In this document: positions 52,597 to 60,193 of the stretch, in pieces | Layout of the letters: every line of letters begins with the position of its first letter | How positions within the stretch are numbered: the first letter of the stretch is position 1 | NCBI RefSeq assembly: GCF_002879865.1 | Contig: NZ_PNXY01000010.1 | Span: forward strand, 1 to 64,000 | DNA from: Paraburkholderia rhynchosiae | GTDB taxonomy: Bacteria; Pseudomonadota; Gammaproteobacteria; Burkholderiales; Burkholderiaceae | Direction: 5' to 3' | Length of the DNA: 64,000 nucleotides | Notes under the pieces: generated by a model | Databases searched by the model: none | What the model was told of the DNA's origin: nothing | The model's input: only the letters and a program-made list of their open reading frames with translations | Program-made: the position numbers and the translations under genes

Positions 52597-53259
52597 TCAC
52601 TTGCCCCGCTGCGCGAGTTTCTTCGCGTCCTGGAGCGCGGCGACAATTGCCGCATACGCACGGTGACGGGTCTCCGGATCGGGCGCGCGCAATGCAAACG
52701 ACGGGTGATACGTCGCCACCACGAGCCGGTCGCCATGCTCGATGACCTTGCCGATCGCATCCTGCAAGCGCGATTTCGGGTCTTCAAGCACGGCCTTCAA
52801 TGCGGTCGCGCCCAACGCGACGATCACGTGAGCGCCGACGCTCTCAAGTTCCTGGTCGAGCCAGTAACGGCATGCCTCCACCTCTCGCTGCGCGGGCGTT
52901 TTATGCATGCGGCGTTTGCCGCGCGGCGTCCATTTGAAATGCTTGACCGCGTTCGTCACATAGACTTCCTTGCGGCCCACGCCGGCTTCGACGAGCGCGT
53001 CGTCGAGCAACGCGCCGGCCGGTCCGACGAAAGGCAAACCTTGCAGGTCTTCCTTGTCGCCCGGCTGCTCGCCGACCATCATGATCGGCGCCCGGCGCGG
53101 GCCGGCGCCGGGAACGCCTTGCGTCGCATTGCGCCACAGCGGACAACGGCGGCAATCGTCGAGCGTCGCGGGCTGCTGGTCGGGATCGACCTCGGGATCC
53201 GCTGGCTTTTCACTTCCCGCCGACGGGGGGCGCCTGGTCGTGCGCTTAGTCGTGGCCAT
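52597..53259 (-). CDS. udgX: UdgX-family uracil-DNA glycosylase / covalent uracil-DNA binder
   Basis: The protein has 220 residues. Motif A is GEQPGD (63-68), the hallmark of UdgX rather than ordinary family 4 enzymes (GEAPG). The loop KRRMH at 115-119 (GKRRMHKTP) corresponds to the KRRIH insertion whose His forms the covalent link to the abasic DNA in Mycobacterium UdgX. Motif 2 is HPSFALR. Cysteines at 36 and 39 (CRRCPLW), with others around, support an Fe-S cluster. It should excise uracil and become stuck to the site. A small minus-strand ORF overlaps its start by 14 bases. Confidence 0.88.
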   Translation of the reverse strand: MATTKRTTRRPPSAGSEKPADPEVDPDQQPATLDDCRRCPLWRNATQGVPGAGPRRAPIMMVGEQPGDKEDLQGLPFVGPAGALLDDALVEAGVGRKEVYVTNAVKHFKWTPRGKRRMHKTPAQREVEACRYWLDQELESVGAHVIVALGATALKAVLEDPKSRLQDAIGKVIEHGDRLVVATYHPSFALRAPDPETRHRAYAAIVAALQDAKKLAQRGK

Positions 53260-53494
53260 GGTTCATCGCGTTGCGCTTCCTGATGTGCGGCAGATACTCG
53301 GGGGAAGCAAACCGCGTTCCGGCGCGACGGCCCGCGCTAATGTCAATCACCAGGCGCGCAATGTGCTTGGAGATAAAGCCGTTGATCGCCTGCTGCGGCG
53401 ACAGGGTCGCCTGCACGCCATGGGTTTGCGCGGGCAATGCAAGCGCGGCCATCGCGTGCGCGGTAAAACTTGCACAGCAGGCAACAAGTGCCAT
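53246..53494 (-). CDS. Possible small exported protein overlapping the udgX start
   Basis: The ORF has 82 residues from the ATG at 53494. It begins with a plausible signal peptide (MALVACCASFTAHAMAALA) and continues LSPQQAINGFISKHIARLVIDISAGRR. No ribosome site is convincing and no family is recognised. It ends 14 bases inside the udgX gene in another frame. Real but unknown, or chance, cannot be decided from sequence alone. Confidence 0.35.
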   Translation of the reverse strand: MALVACCASFTAHAMAALALPAQTHGVQATLSPQQAINGFISKHIARLVIDISAGRRAGTRFASPEYLPHIRKRNAMNHGHD

Positions 53495-53521
53495 TAGCCG
53501 AAACCATAAAGGAGAAAAACG

Positions 53522-53692
53522 ATGACCCTTCTTATCTATCTGGTCGGATGGATCATTTTCATTGGCGGCGTCGCCTGGGGATTGACGGCGCTGCATGTCG
53601 CACAGCACATCATCGCGATCGTGGCTGTCGTCCTGTTCGGCATCGCGGTGATCACCGGCGCGACGCGCGCGCGCAACCGCGATCGGTCGTAG
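53522..53692 (+). CDS. Small two-helix membrane protein (56 residues)
   Basis: The ATG at 53522 follows AAAGGAGAAA, a strong ribosome site. The product has two hydrophobic helices (LLIYLVGWIIFIGGVAWGLTAL and IIAIVAVVLFGIAVITGA) linked by HVAQH, and a basic tail RARNRDRS that would stay in the cytoplasm. Similar small YqaE- or DUF-like membrane proteins are common in Burkholderiaceae. Function is unknown. Confidence 0.75.
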   Translation: MTLLIYLVGWIIFIGGVAWGLTALHVAQHIIAIVAVVLFGIAVITGATRARNRDRS

Positions 53693-54300
53693 GGGAAGCA
53701 GTCGGCAAGCAGCGTTCAGGATTCGCTAATGTGGCGTTGGAATGCGTTGCGTTGCATCGCATTGAAGAAGCTCTCGTTTCAATCTCCCGCCGTACTGCGA
53801 TGATGCACATCCGGCGCCGCGCGCGGCGAACCTGCGTGGTTCGCATCCCGCGCGGTTTCGCTCGGATGCCGGGGCCGTATCGCGGCAGTCATAAGCGCGG
53901 CCGAGCCGCCGCGCGCTGATCGCCAGCAGTCCCCAGTTGGAATTGACGCTCTGCGTGGTCCACGCGGTCGATGCCTCGCCGCGTGCCCAATAAGCGTTGA
54001 AGCGCTCCGCGCCGACGCCGAAGTCGAGATCGAAGCCGTTGTGGAACGCCCACTTCACGCATTCCTCGCAAGCAGCCGGCCGGAACGAAACAGCTGTGAC
54101 GAGCATGCACCGAGCGCCTGCCACGCTGTGCGCAGCCGCACGCTGTGCGGGCTGGGCGGGCCGTACAGATTGGCCCGCCTGCACGCACGAGCCAATTCTG
54201 TCTTCGTGCTAAGAATCGGCCAAATGCTTCGTTGCTCCCGGCGCATCTCATGCCGTACCGTTGCCGGACTGCGCCCCGCGCGCCTCGATACGGAGACCCC
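53693..54300. other. Intergenic stretch between the small membrane protein and the SfnB-like gene
   Basis: About 600 bases. A minus-strand reading from 54106 to about 53800 (MLVTAVSFRPAACEECVKWAFHNGFDLDFGVGAERF begins it) has a natural composition, but no start signal and no known family. It may be a decayed or lineage-specific small gene. No RNA gene or repeat was seen. Confidence 0.35.
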
Positions 54301-55566
54301 ATGTCCGCGCTTTCATTGCACGAGAACCCGCCGCATGCGGCCGGCATCGCCGACGCCGCACAGCTTTTCGACGACAGTCCTTTGACGCGCCGTTTCGCGC
54401 CGGTCTTTGAGCGTATCGCGCAAAACGCGGTGCATCGCGAACAACATCGCGAGCTTGCCTTCGATCCCGTCGAATGGCTGCGTGAAGCCGGCTACACGAA
54501 GCTGCGCGTGCCCAGACAGTACGGCGGCGAAGGCGTCTCGCTGAGCGAATTCCTTGCCTTGGTCACGCGCCTCGGCGAGGCGGATTCGAACCTGCCGCAG
54601 ATTCTGCGCGTGCATGGCGGCTTCATCGAATCCCTGCTCGAATATGGCGACGACGCGTTGCGAGACCGCTGGCTCACACGCGTCGCGCAAGGGCAGATAA
54701 TCGGCGGCGCCGTGGCCGAGCGCACGGCCGTCACGGACAACAGCGTGCGTCTGACGCAAACCGACGGCGCGTGGCATCTCGACGGCGAGAAGTACTACAC
54801 CACCGGCACGCTGTACGCAGACTGGGTCGACGTCACCGCGCATGACGGACGAAGCGATGTGCGCGTGCTCGTCAGGACCGATACGCCGGGCGTCGAGCGA
54901 CTCGACGACTGGGATGGCTTCGGGCAGCGTCTGACGGGCAGCGGCACGGCGCGCTTTAACCATGTGCCCGTGACGCGAGACAACGTGTACCGGCGCTACG
55001 ATGCCTCCGCGCCGCGCCGCGACAGCCTGCTCACGTCGTACTATCAGGCGCTGCACGTCGCGAACCTCGCCGGCATCAGCCGTGCGGCGCTACGCGATGC
55101 GGTAGCGTTTACGCAAGCGAAGACGAGAATGTTCGGTATCCCAGGCGAATCGAGTCCGCGCGACAATCCGCTCGTACAGCGCGTGGTCGGCCGACTCGCG
55201 AGTCTTGCTTACTCGGCGCAAAGCATCAGCGCGTCGCTCGCGCATGCCATCGACGAAGTATCGGTCGCGCGACACGAAGGTCGCACGACCGAAGAGACGT
55301 ATATTCGCCTCGACATCCAGACCTTCCAGGCCCAACAGATCGTGATCGAGCAGACCTTGCAGGCCGCGACGCTGCTGTTTGAAGTGGGCGGCGCATCGGC
55401 AACCAGCGAAATGCGGCGTTTCGACCGCTACTGGCGCAACGCGCGAGTGCTCGCGTCACACAACCCGGCGATCATTCGCGAGGCCGCCATCGGCGATTTC
55501 TACCTGAATGGGAATGCGCACAACGAGCGGTTTGGCGTAGCTCGTCCGCCGGCCGTAGCGGCATAA
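54301..55566 (+). CDS. SfnB/DszC-like acyl-CoA dehydrogenase-fold flavin oxidoreductase
   Basis: The ATG at 54301 follows GGAG and gives 421 residues. The acyl-CoA dehydrogenase fold is evident: helical N-domain with WLREAGYTKLRVPRQYGGEGVSLSEFLALVTRLGEAD, a beta domain AVAERTAVTDNS...LDGEKYYTTGTLYADWVDVTA, and a C-terminal bundle ending YWRNARVLASHNPAI. The catalytic Glu of acyl-CoA dehydrogenases is not evident; the pattern fits SfnB, DszC and related FMN monooxygenases used for sulfur acquisition. No partner flavin reductase is adjacent. Substrate is unproved. Confidence 0.82.
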   Translation: MSALSLHENPPHAAGIADAAQLFDDSPLTRRFAPVFERIAQNAVHREQHRELAFDPVEWLREAGYTKLRVPRQYGGEGVSLSEFLALVTRLGEADSNLPQILRVHGGFIESLLEYGDDALRDRWLTRVAQGQIIGGAVAERTAVTDNSVRLTQTDGAWHLDGEKYYTTGTLYADWVDVTAHDGRSDVRVLVRTDTPGVERLDDWDGFGQRLTGSGTARFNHVPVTRDNVYRRYDASAPRRDSLLTSYYQALHVANLAGISRAALRDAVAFTQAKTRMFGIPGESSPRDNPLVQRVVGRLASLAYSAQSISASLAHAIDEVSVARHEGRTTEETYIRLDIQTFQAQQIVIEQTLQAATLLFEVGGASATSEMRRFDRYWRNARVLASHNPAIIREAAIGDFYLNGNAHNERFGVARPPAVAA

Positions 55567-55656
55567 AGAGCCGCGTGCCAATCCGCGCTTCGATGTGGCA
55601 CAGTAGCGTCAGTGCATGCGCGAGGCGCGCGGCACGCCACTGCCCTGACGAGTCCC

Positions 55657-56175
55657 ATGAAGAATCTGCCAGCCTATGAGCCGCCGGTCGACGAACAGCA
55701 GCTTTTGCTGAAATGGATCAGACGCGCGCGCGAATCCCAAATGAGTCATTACGACATGGCCGATCTGCTGGCAGCGCGTGATCGTCAGGTCGGCTGGCTG
55801 GTCACGGTTTTGACGGCGTTCGTGGGCACGGCCGTGTTTGCATCGTTGAACTCGAACGCGGTCTCGCTGGAGATCAGGATTCTGATCGGCATCGTAAGTG
55901 TGGTCGCGGCGGTTTCGTCGGCGCTGCAAACGTATCTGCGGTATGCGGAGCGAGCGGAAAAACATCGTGCCGCTGGCGCACGTTATGGCGCTGTGCGGCG
56001 CCGGCTAGAGTCGATTTTCGCAGGCGATCTTGACGCGCGCGACGGTCACTATCTCACAGCGATTCGCGACGAACTGGACCGGCTTGCACAAGACTCGCCG
56101 AATGTGCCGCCGCGCAACTTTTACCGCACTCAGCGAGCCTTATCGACGAATCCGCAACGCGGCAGCGACGCCTGA
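55657..56175 (+). CDS. SLATT/DUF4231-domain two-helix membrane protein
   Basis: The protein has 172 residues from the ATG at 55657; an in-frame start at 55612 is possible. Layout: N-terminal helix (LLKWIRRARESQMSHYDMADLLAARDRQVGW), two adjacent membrane helices (LVTVLTAFVGTAVFASL and IRILIGIVSVVAAVSSALQTYL), then a helical C-terminus (RYAERAEKHRAAGARYGAVRRRLESIF). This is the SLATT arrangement proposed to form membrane-disrupting effectors in nucleotide-signalled conflict systems. No SMODS cyclase, TIR or kinase is adjacent, so this copy is an orphan. Confidence 0.75.
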   Translation: MKNLPAYEPPVDEQQLLLKWIRRARESQMSHYDMADLLAARDRQVGWLVTVLTAFVGTAVFASLNSNAVSLEIRILIGIVSVVAAVSSALQTYLRYAERAEKHRAAGARYGAVRRRLESIFAGDLDARDGHYLTAIRDELDRLAQDSPNVPPRNFYRTQRALSTNPQRGSDA

Positions 56176-56192
56176 GCAACGCGGATCAAGCA

Positions 56193-56894
56193 TCAGGCAT
56201 CGAGATCGTTCGCCTCGATTCCCAGCTCCGCAGCCATGCGCCGCACTACGGCCTGAAGCCGGCTGACCTGATCGGCGAGCCGTTTTTGCTCGGCTTTCAC
56301 GGCCTCGAACGCGGACAGCGGCACGGCTTCTTCATCGCCGCTGCCTGACTGCGCAAACTCGCTGACGTTCACTTCACCGCACAGCAGATGCATCCAACGA
56401 TTCTCGCGCTCGCCAGGCGTGCGAGGGAGCTTGACGACACGCGGCGGATCGTTCGCGGCGAGTTCGTCGAGAAAGGCCTCGACCGATGAGATATCGGCAA
56501 AGCCATGCAGGCGCGCGCTGTTCAAGCGCAATTCGGCTGCCGTCTGCGCGCCGCGCAGCAGCAAGGTTGTGAGCAATGCAGCGGATTGGCTGGGCAAACC
56601 CAGCACGCGATTCATGTTGTGCTCGAAGCGCGGCACACGGCTGCTGCTGCCTTCCATCACGAGGCTTAGCCGTTTCAGACCGTCGACGGCGGTCAGCACT
56701 TCGGCCTCCGTTGCGTTGATGACCGGCGAGCGGCCGGTTTTCTGGTTACAGCCGAGGGTCAGCGCGTTCAACGAAAGCGGATAACTGTCCGGCACGGTGT
56801 GCTGCTTTTCGACGAGCACGCCAAGCACGCGCCCTTCAAGCAGCGTCAATGCACGGATGGAAGGACGGGACGGAGCGTCGGGAGTGGAGTTCAT
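56193..56894 (-). CDS. YceH-family protein (DUF480)
   Basis: The protein has 233 residues from the ATG at 56894. Blocks LTLLEGRVLGVLVEKQHTVPDSYPLSLNALTLGCNQKTGRSPV, RVLGLPSQSAALLTTLLLRGAQTAAELRLNSARLHGF and FLDELAANDPPRVVKLPRTPGERENRWMHLL are the two winged-helix units of YceH. A coiled C-terminus follows. The family is widespread in proteobacteria, linked to an operon with MviN in enterics; its molecular job is not settled. Confidence 0.9.
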   Translation of the reverse strand: MNSTPDAPSRPSIRALTLLEGRVLGVLVEKQHTVPDSYPLSLNALTLGCNQKTGRSPVINATEAEVLTAVDGLKRLSLVMEGSSSRVPRFEHNMNRVLGLPSQSAALLTTLLLRGAQTAAELRLNSARLHGFADISSVEAFLDELAANDPPRVVKLPRTPGERENRWMHLLCGEVNVSEFAQSGSGDEEAVPLSAFEAVKAEQKRLADQVSRLQAVVRRMAAELGIEANDLDA

Positions 56895-57209
56895 GTGATG
56901 TAGCGGTATGGGTCGCCGTGGTCGTGGATAACACGCCTTACCCTTGTTCGGCGAGGCGGCACGTTTGTGGTTATAGGCACTATGATAAACGGCCCGAGCC
57001 ATCGCGGCGTGTGCATCGCGGCGACGCGCGCCGCACGCGAGCTTGCCGAGCGCATGTGGCCTGCCTGCGCGGCTGCTTTTCTACAAGGAGCAATTCAATG
57101 CTCGCGCGTATCAATCGGTCTTGCGCATAACGCAGCACGGCTAGCGTGCCAGAGAAAACACTTGCTGTAAAAATTGATGACCGGTATCGTCGTGGCGTTC
57201 TGCAAAGCA

Positions 57210-57399
57210 GCGCGGGAGAGATCGTCAGCCATTCGACGACGCCGACGGAGCAACCGCCCCGGAAACTCTCAGGCAAAAGGACCGCGCAGCAGGAACATCT
57301 GGAGAGCGGCGCCGCGCGCGCCCACCGAAGGGGATTCCCGCATACGGCCGCCACTTACGCCTCGCGCCGGGAAGAAACTCTCAGGTACATGGACAGATG
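57210..57399 (+). ncRNA. Tandem glycine riboswitch
   Basis: Two glycine aptamers lie in a row. Aptamer 1 (57210-57287) is closed by GCGCGG/CCGCGC and contains GGGAGAG, GCCGACGGAGCAA and ACTCTCAGGCAAAAGGACC. Aptamer 2 (57296-57399) is closed by CATCTG/CAGATG and contains GGAGAG, CACCGAAGGGG and AACTCTCAGGTACATGGAC. These are the hallmark core blocks of the glycine class, and the eight-base linker between aptamers is the usual length. It lies 64 bases before the dadA-like start, so glycine likely turns that gene on, as for gcv operons. Confidence 0.93.
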
Positions 57400-57463
57400 G
57401 GGCATCGGCACCGGTTTCGCACGAAATCGAACCCGGTGATGCTCAACCTCTCTGGACCATGTC

Positions 57464-58675
57464 ATGTCACGAATCGCCATTATCGGCGCCGGCATTACCG
57501 GCGTCACGACTGCTCACGCCCTCGCGCAACGCGGCCACCATGTCACGGTGTTCGAACGCCACCGTTATGCCGCGATGGAAACGTCGTTCGCCAACGGCGG
57601 CCAGCTTTCCGCCAGCAACGCAGAAGTCTGGAACAGCGCGGCCACCGTGCTGAAAGGCCTGCGCTGGATGCTCACGCGCGACGCGCCGCTGCTGCTCAAT
57701 CCCCTGCCTACGTGGCACAAGTATTCGTGGATGGGCGAATTCCTGCGGCAGATTCCGCACTATCGTGCGAATACCGTCGAGACGGTGCGGCTTGCAATTG
57801 CCGCGCGGGAGCACTTGTTTTCGATTGCCGAGCGCGAGGCAATCGACTTCGATCTCGAACGGCGCGGCATCCTGCACGTCTACCCAACGCGCAAGGAGTT
57901 CGACGCGGCCAGCAAGGTCAACGAATTGCTGCGTGCAGGCGGACTCGACCGCAACCCGGTGACGTCGAGTGAAGTGCATCGCATCGAGCCCACGTTGCAG
58001 GGCGAGTTTTACGGCGGTTTCTTCACGCCGTCCGACTCGACCGGCGACATCCACAAGTTCACGCGCGGTCTCGCCGATGCATGCATGCGCCACGGCGTCG
58101 AGTTTCACTACGATGCGCAGATCACGTCCATCGAGCAACCGGCCGAAGGACGCTTCTCGCTAATGGTCAACCTCGAAGGCGAGACGCAACGTTTCGCCTT
58201 CGAGCGAATTGTCACTTGCGCCGGTGTGAAAAGCCGCGACTTTGCGGCAATGCTCGGCGATCACGTGAACGTCTATCCGGTGAAGGGCTATTCGATCACC
58301 GTCTGTCTCGACGATGAAATCAGCCGACAGCGCGCGCCGTGGGTGAGTCTGCTCGACGACAGCGCGAAGATCGTGACGAGCCGGCTCGGCGCCGACCGTT
58401 TCCGCGTGGCCGGCACCGCGGAAATCAACGGCTTCAATCGCGATATCCGTTCGGATCGGATCGCTCCGCTGGTGGACTGGACGCGACGGCATTTCCCCGA
58501 TGTCTCGACCGCGCGCGTGATTCCCTGGGCGGGTTTGCGGCCAATGCTGCCAAGCATGCTGCCGAAGGTGGGCCGCGGAAAACGGCGCGGCGTGTTCTAT
58601 AACACGGGACACGGGCACCTGGGTTGGACGCTGTCGGCGGCAACGGCGCAGGCGGTAGCGGCTGCAATTCAGTAG
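57464..58675 (+). CDS. dadA: DadA-type FAD-dependent D-amino-acid dehydrogenase under glycine riboswitch control
   Basis: The protein has 403 residues. The FAD-binding motif is IAIIGAGITGVTTAHALAQRGHHVTVFE; other DadA blocks are SFANGGQLSASNAEVWNS, GFFTPSDSTGDIHKFTRGLADA, YPVKGYSITV and FYNTGHGHLGWTLSAATAQAVAAAI. It oxidatively deaminates D-amino acids, passing electrons to the respiratory chain at the inner membrane. The tandem glycine riboswitch just upstream suggests glycine itself, or a metabolite made from it, is the physiological substrate or signal. This enzyme would then be a glycine-catabolic dehydrogenase rather than a D-alanine one. Confidence 0.9.
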   Translation: MSRIAIIGAGITGVTTAHALAQRGHHVTVFERHRYAAMETSFANGGQLSASNAEVWNSAATVLKGLRWMLTRDAPLLLNPLPTWHKYSWMGEFLRQIPHYRANTVETVRLAIAAREHLFSIAEREAIDFDLERRGILHVYPTRKEFDAASKVNELLRAGGLDRNPVTSSEVHRIEPTLQGEFYGGFFTPSDSTGDIHKFTRGLADACMRHGVEFHYDAQITSIEQPAEGRFSLMVNLEGETQRFAFERIVTCAGVKSRDFAAMLGDHVNVYPVKGYSITVCLDDEISRQRAPWVSLLDDSAKIVTSRLGADRFRVAGTAEINGFNRDIRSDRIAPLVDWTRRHFPDVSTARVIPWAGLRPMLPSMLPKVGRGKRRGVFYNTGHGHLGWTLSAATAQAVAAAIQ

Positions 58676-58741
58676 CCTGCCGCTACGAGGACGCGGCATC
58701 TGCTACTGTTGTGCAATCCGCGTCCTTCCTCCCGAACCATC

Positions 58742-59020
58742 ATGGCTCAGTCGCGTTTCGCCAAGCCGGACACGGCGGTCTTGCACGACGCGGACAGCAC
58801 ACGTCTGAGCGATGCGCAAATTGCGGACGAAGCGACGCGGCGTCTAGCGTGGGATGCCGCGGTTCCCGAACACACGCTCACCGTAGAAGTCCACGACGGC
58901 CGCATCACGCTGCACGGCGAACTTCAATGCGATGCCCAAAGAATCGCGACGCTTGAAGACGTCACGCGCCTGTTCGGCGTGGCCGGCGTATCCGATCAAC
59001 TGGTTGTCAAGGCAATGTGA
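58742..59020 (+). CDS. BON-domain small protein
   Basis: The protein has 92 residues from the ATG at 58742. The BON pattern DAQIADEATRRLAWDAAVPEHTLTVEVHDGRITLHGELQCDAQRIATLEDVTRLFGVAGVSDQL covers nearly the whole protein. There is no signal peptide, so it is probably cytosolic, unlike OsmY. BON domains bind phospholipids or act as adaptors. It is convergent with the acetate kinase gene, only three bases apart. Confidence 0.85.
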   Translation: MAQSRFAKPDTAVLHDADSTRLSDAQIADEATRRLAWDAAVPEHTLTVEVHDGRITLHGELQCDAQRIATLEDVTRLFGVAGVSDQLVVKAM

Positions 59021-59023
59021 GCG

Positions 59024-60181
59024 TCAGGCGCCGCCCGCACGCAACAACGCGCGGCAATGCCTCGCGATCTGCTTTTCCTCTTCCGTATGAAGCGCCCTCA
59101 CCTTGCCCGCAGCGTCGCCTTCGTTGAGCCCAAGAAAGCCCAGCCCCTCGCAGACACGTTTGCGAATTTCCGCGCTGTGTTCGCCGATGCCGCCGGTAAA
59201 TACCAGTAGATCGATGCCGCCCAGCAAAGCCGCATAACCGCCGATCGTTTTGCGCACGGCGGTGGCGAACGCGTCGAGCGCGAGCGACGCATTGGCATCG
59301 CCCGCTGCGGCGCGTTGTTCGAGCGCCTGCATGTCGCTCTCGCCATCTGCGTAACCGGCAAGGCCGCTGTGCCGGTTCAGGAGCGTCTCCAGTGCGTCGG
59401 CATCGAGCTTATCCACGCGCATCAGATAGAGCAGCACGCCCGGATCGAGGTCGCCGCAGCGGGTTCCCATTAGGACGCCGCCGGTAGGCGTCAGACCCAT
59501 CGACGTATCGACGGATTGGCCGTCGCGCAAAGCGCAGACGCTCGAACCGTTGCCGAGATGCGCAAACACCGCGCGCGACGGCAGCTTTGCGCCGAGTTGC
59601 GCCACTAGCGATTCGTACGACAGTCCGTGAAATCCATAGCGAATCACGCCGGCGTCTGCATAGCGTCGCGGCAACGCGAACTGAGCTGCGCGCGGCGGCA
59701 GCGTCCCATGAAACGCGGTATCGAAGCAGGCGAAGTGCTGCGCGCCGCCGAAAATCTTCTGCGCTTCGTCGATCAATGCAAGCGCCGGCGGGATATGCAA
59801 GGGCGCGAAATGCACGGCATCCTGCAAGTGGCGGCGCACTTCGGGCGTCAAGCGCTGATGCGTGCGCAAATGCGGCCCCCCATGCACCACGCGATGCCCT
59901 ACCGCCGCGGGCTGTGCATGATGCTGCTGCGGGAGTATCGCGCAGAGCTTCCGCAATGCATCGGTCTGCGACTCCAGCACGTGCGCCTGCTGTATCAGCA
60001 CACGGCCGTCCGGCGACGCGATGCGCAAGCTGCCGTCGCCGCGGCCGATGCCTTGCGCGCTGCCTTCCAGCAGCAGCGCTTCGTCATCGACCGAATGCGT
60101 GAAGAGCCCAAACTTCAGCGACGACGACCCGCTGTTCAGCACGAAGATGGTTTGCGGCGAAGCGCCGTTCTGAGTGTTCAT
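59024..60181 (-). CDS. ackA: Acetate kinase
   Basis: The protein has 385 residues. Conserved elements: NSGSSSLKFGLF (phosphate loop), VGHRVVHGG (substrate Arg), CFDTAFHGTLP (catalytic Asp), RYGFHGLSYE, HLGNGSSVCALRDGQSVDTSMGLTPTGGVLMGTRCGDLDPG and LVFTGGIGEHSAEIRKRV. It converts acetyl phosphate and ADP to acetate and ATP. It starts 12 bases after the phosphoketolase stop, so the pair forms an operon in which acetyl phosphate is passed from one to the next. Confidence 0.96.
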   Translation of the reverse strand: MNTQNGASPQTIFVLNSGSSSLKFGLFTHSVDDEALLLEGSAQGIGRGDGSLRIASPDGRVLIQQAHVLESQTDALRKLCAILPQQHHAQPAAVGHRVVHGGPHLRTHQRLTPEVRRHLQDAVHFAPLHIPPALALIDEAQKIFGGAQHFACFDTAFHGTLPPRAAQFALPRRYADAGVIRYGFHGLSYESLVAQLGAKLPSRAVFAHLGNGSSVCALRDGQSVDTSMGLTPTGGVLMGTRCGDLDPGVLLYLMRVDKLDADALETLLNRHSGLAGYADGESDMQALEQRAAAGDANASLALDAFATAVRKTIGGYAALLGGIDLLVFTGGIGEHSAEIRKRVCEGLGFLGLNEGDAAGKVRALHTEEEKQIARHCRALLRAGGA

Positions 60182-60193
60182 GAGCCACCTCGC

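Noticed and set aside
56895..57209. Small open frames between yceH and the glycine riboswitch
   Set aside because: They have no ribosome sites or family features, and several run through the riboswitch, whose RNA motifs explain that sequence better.
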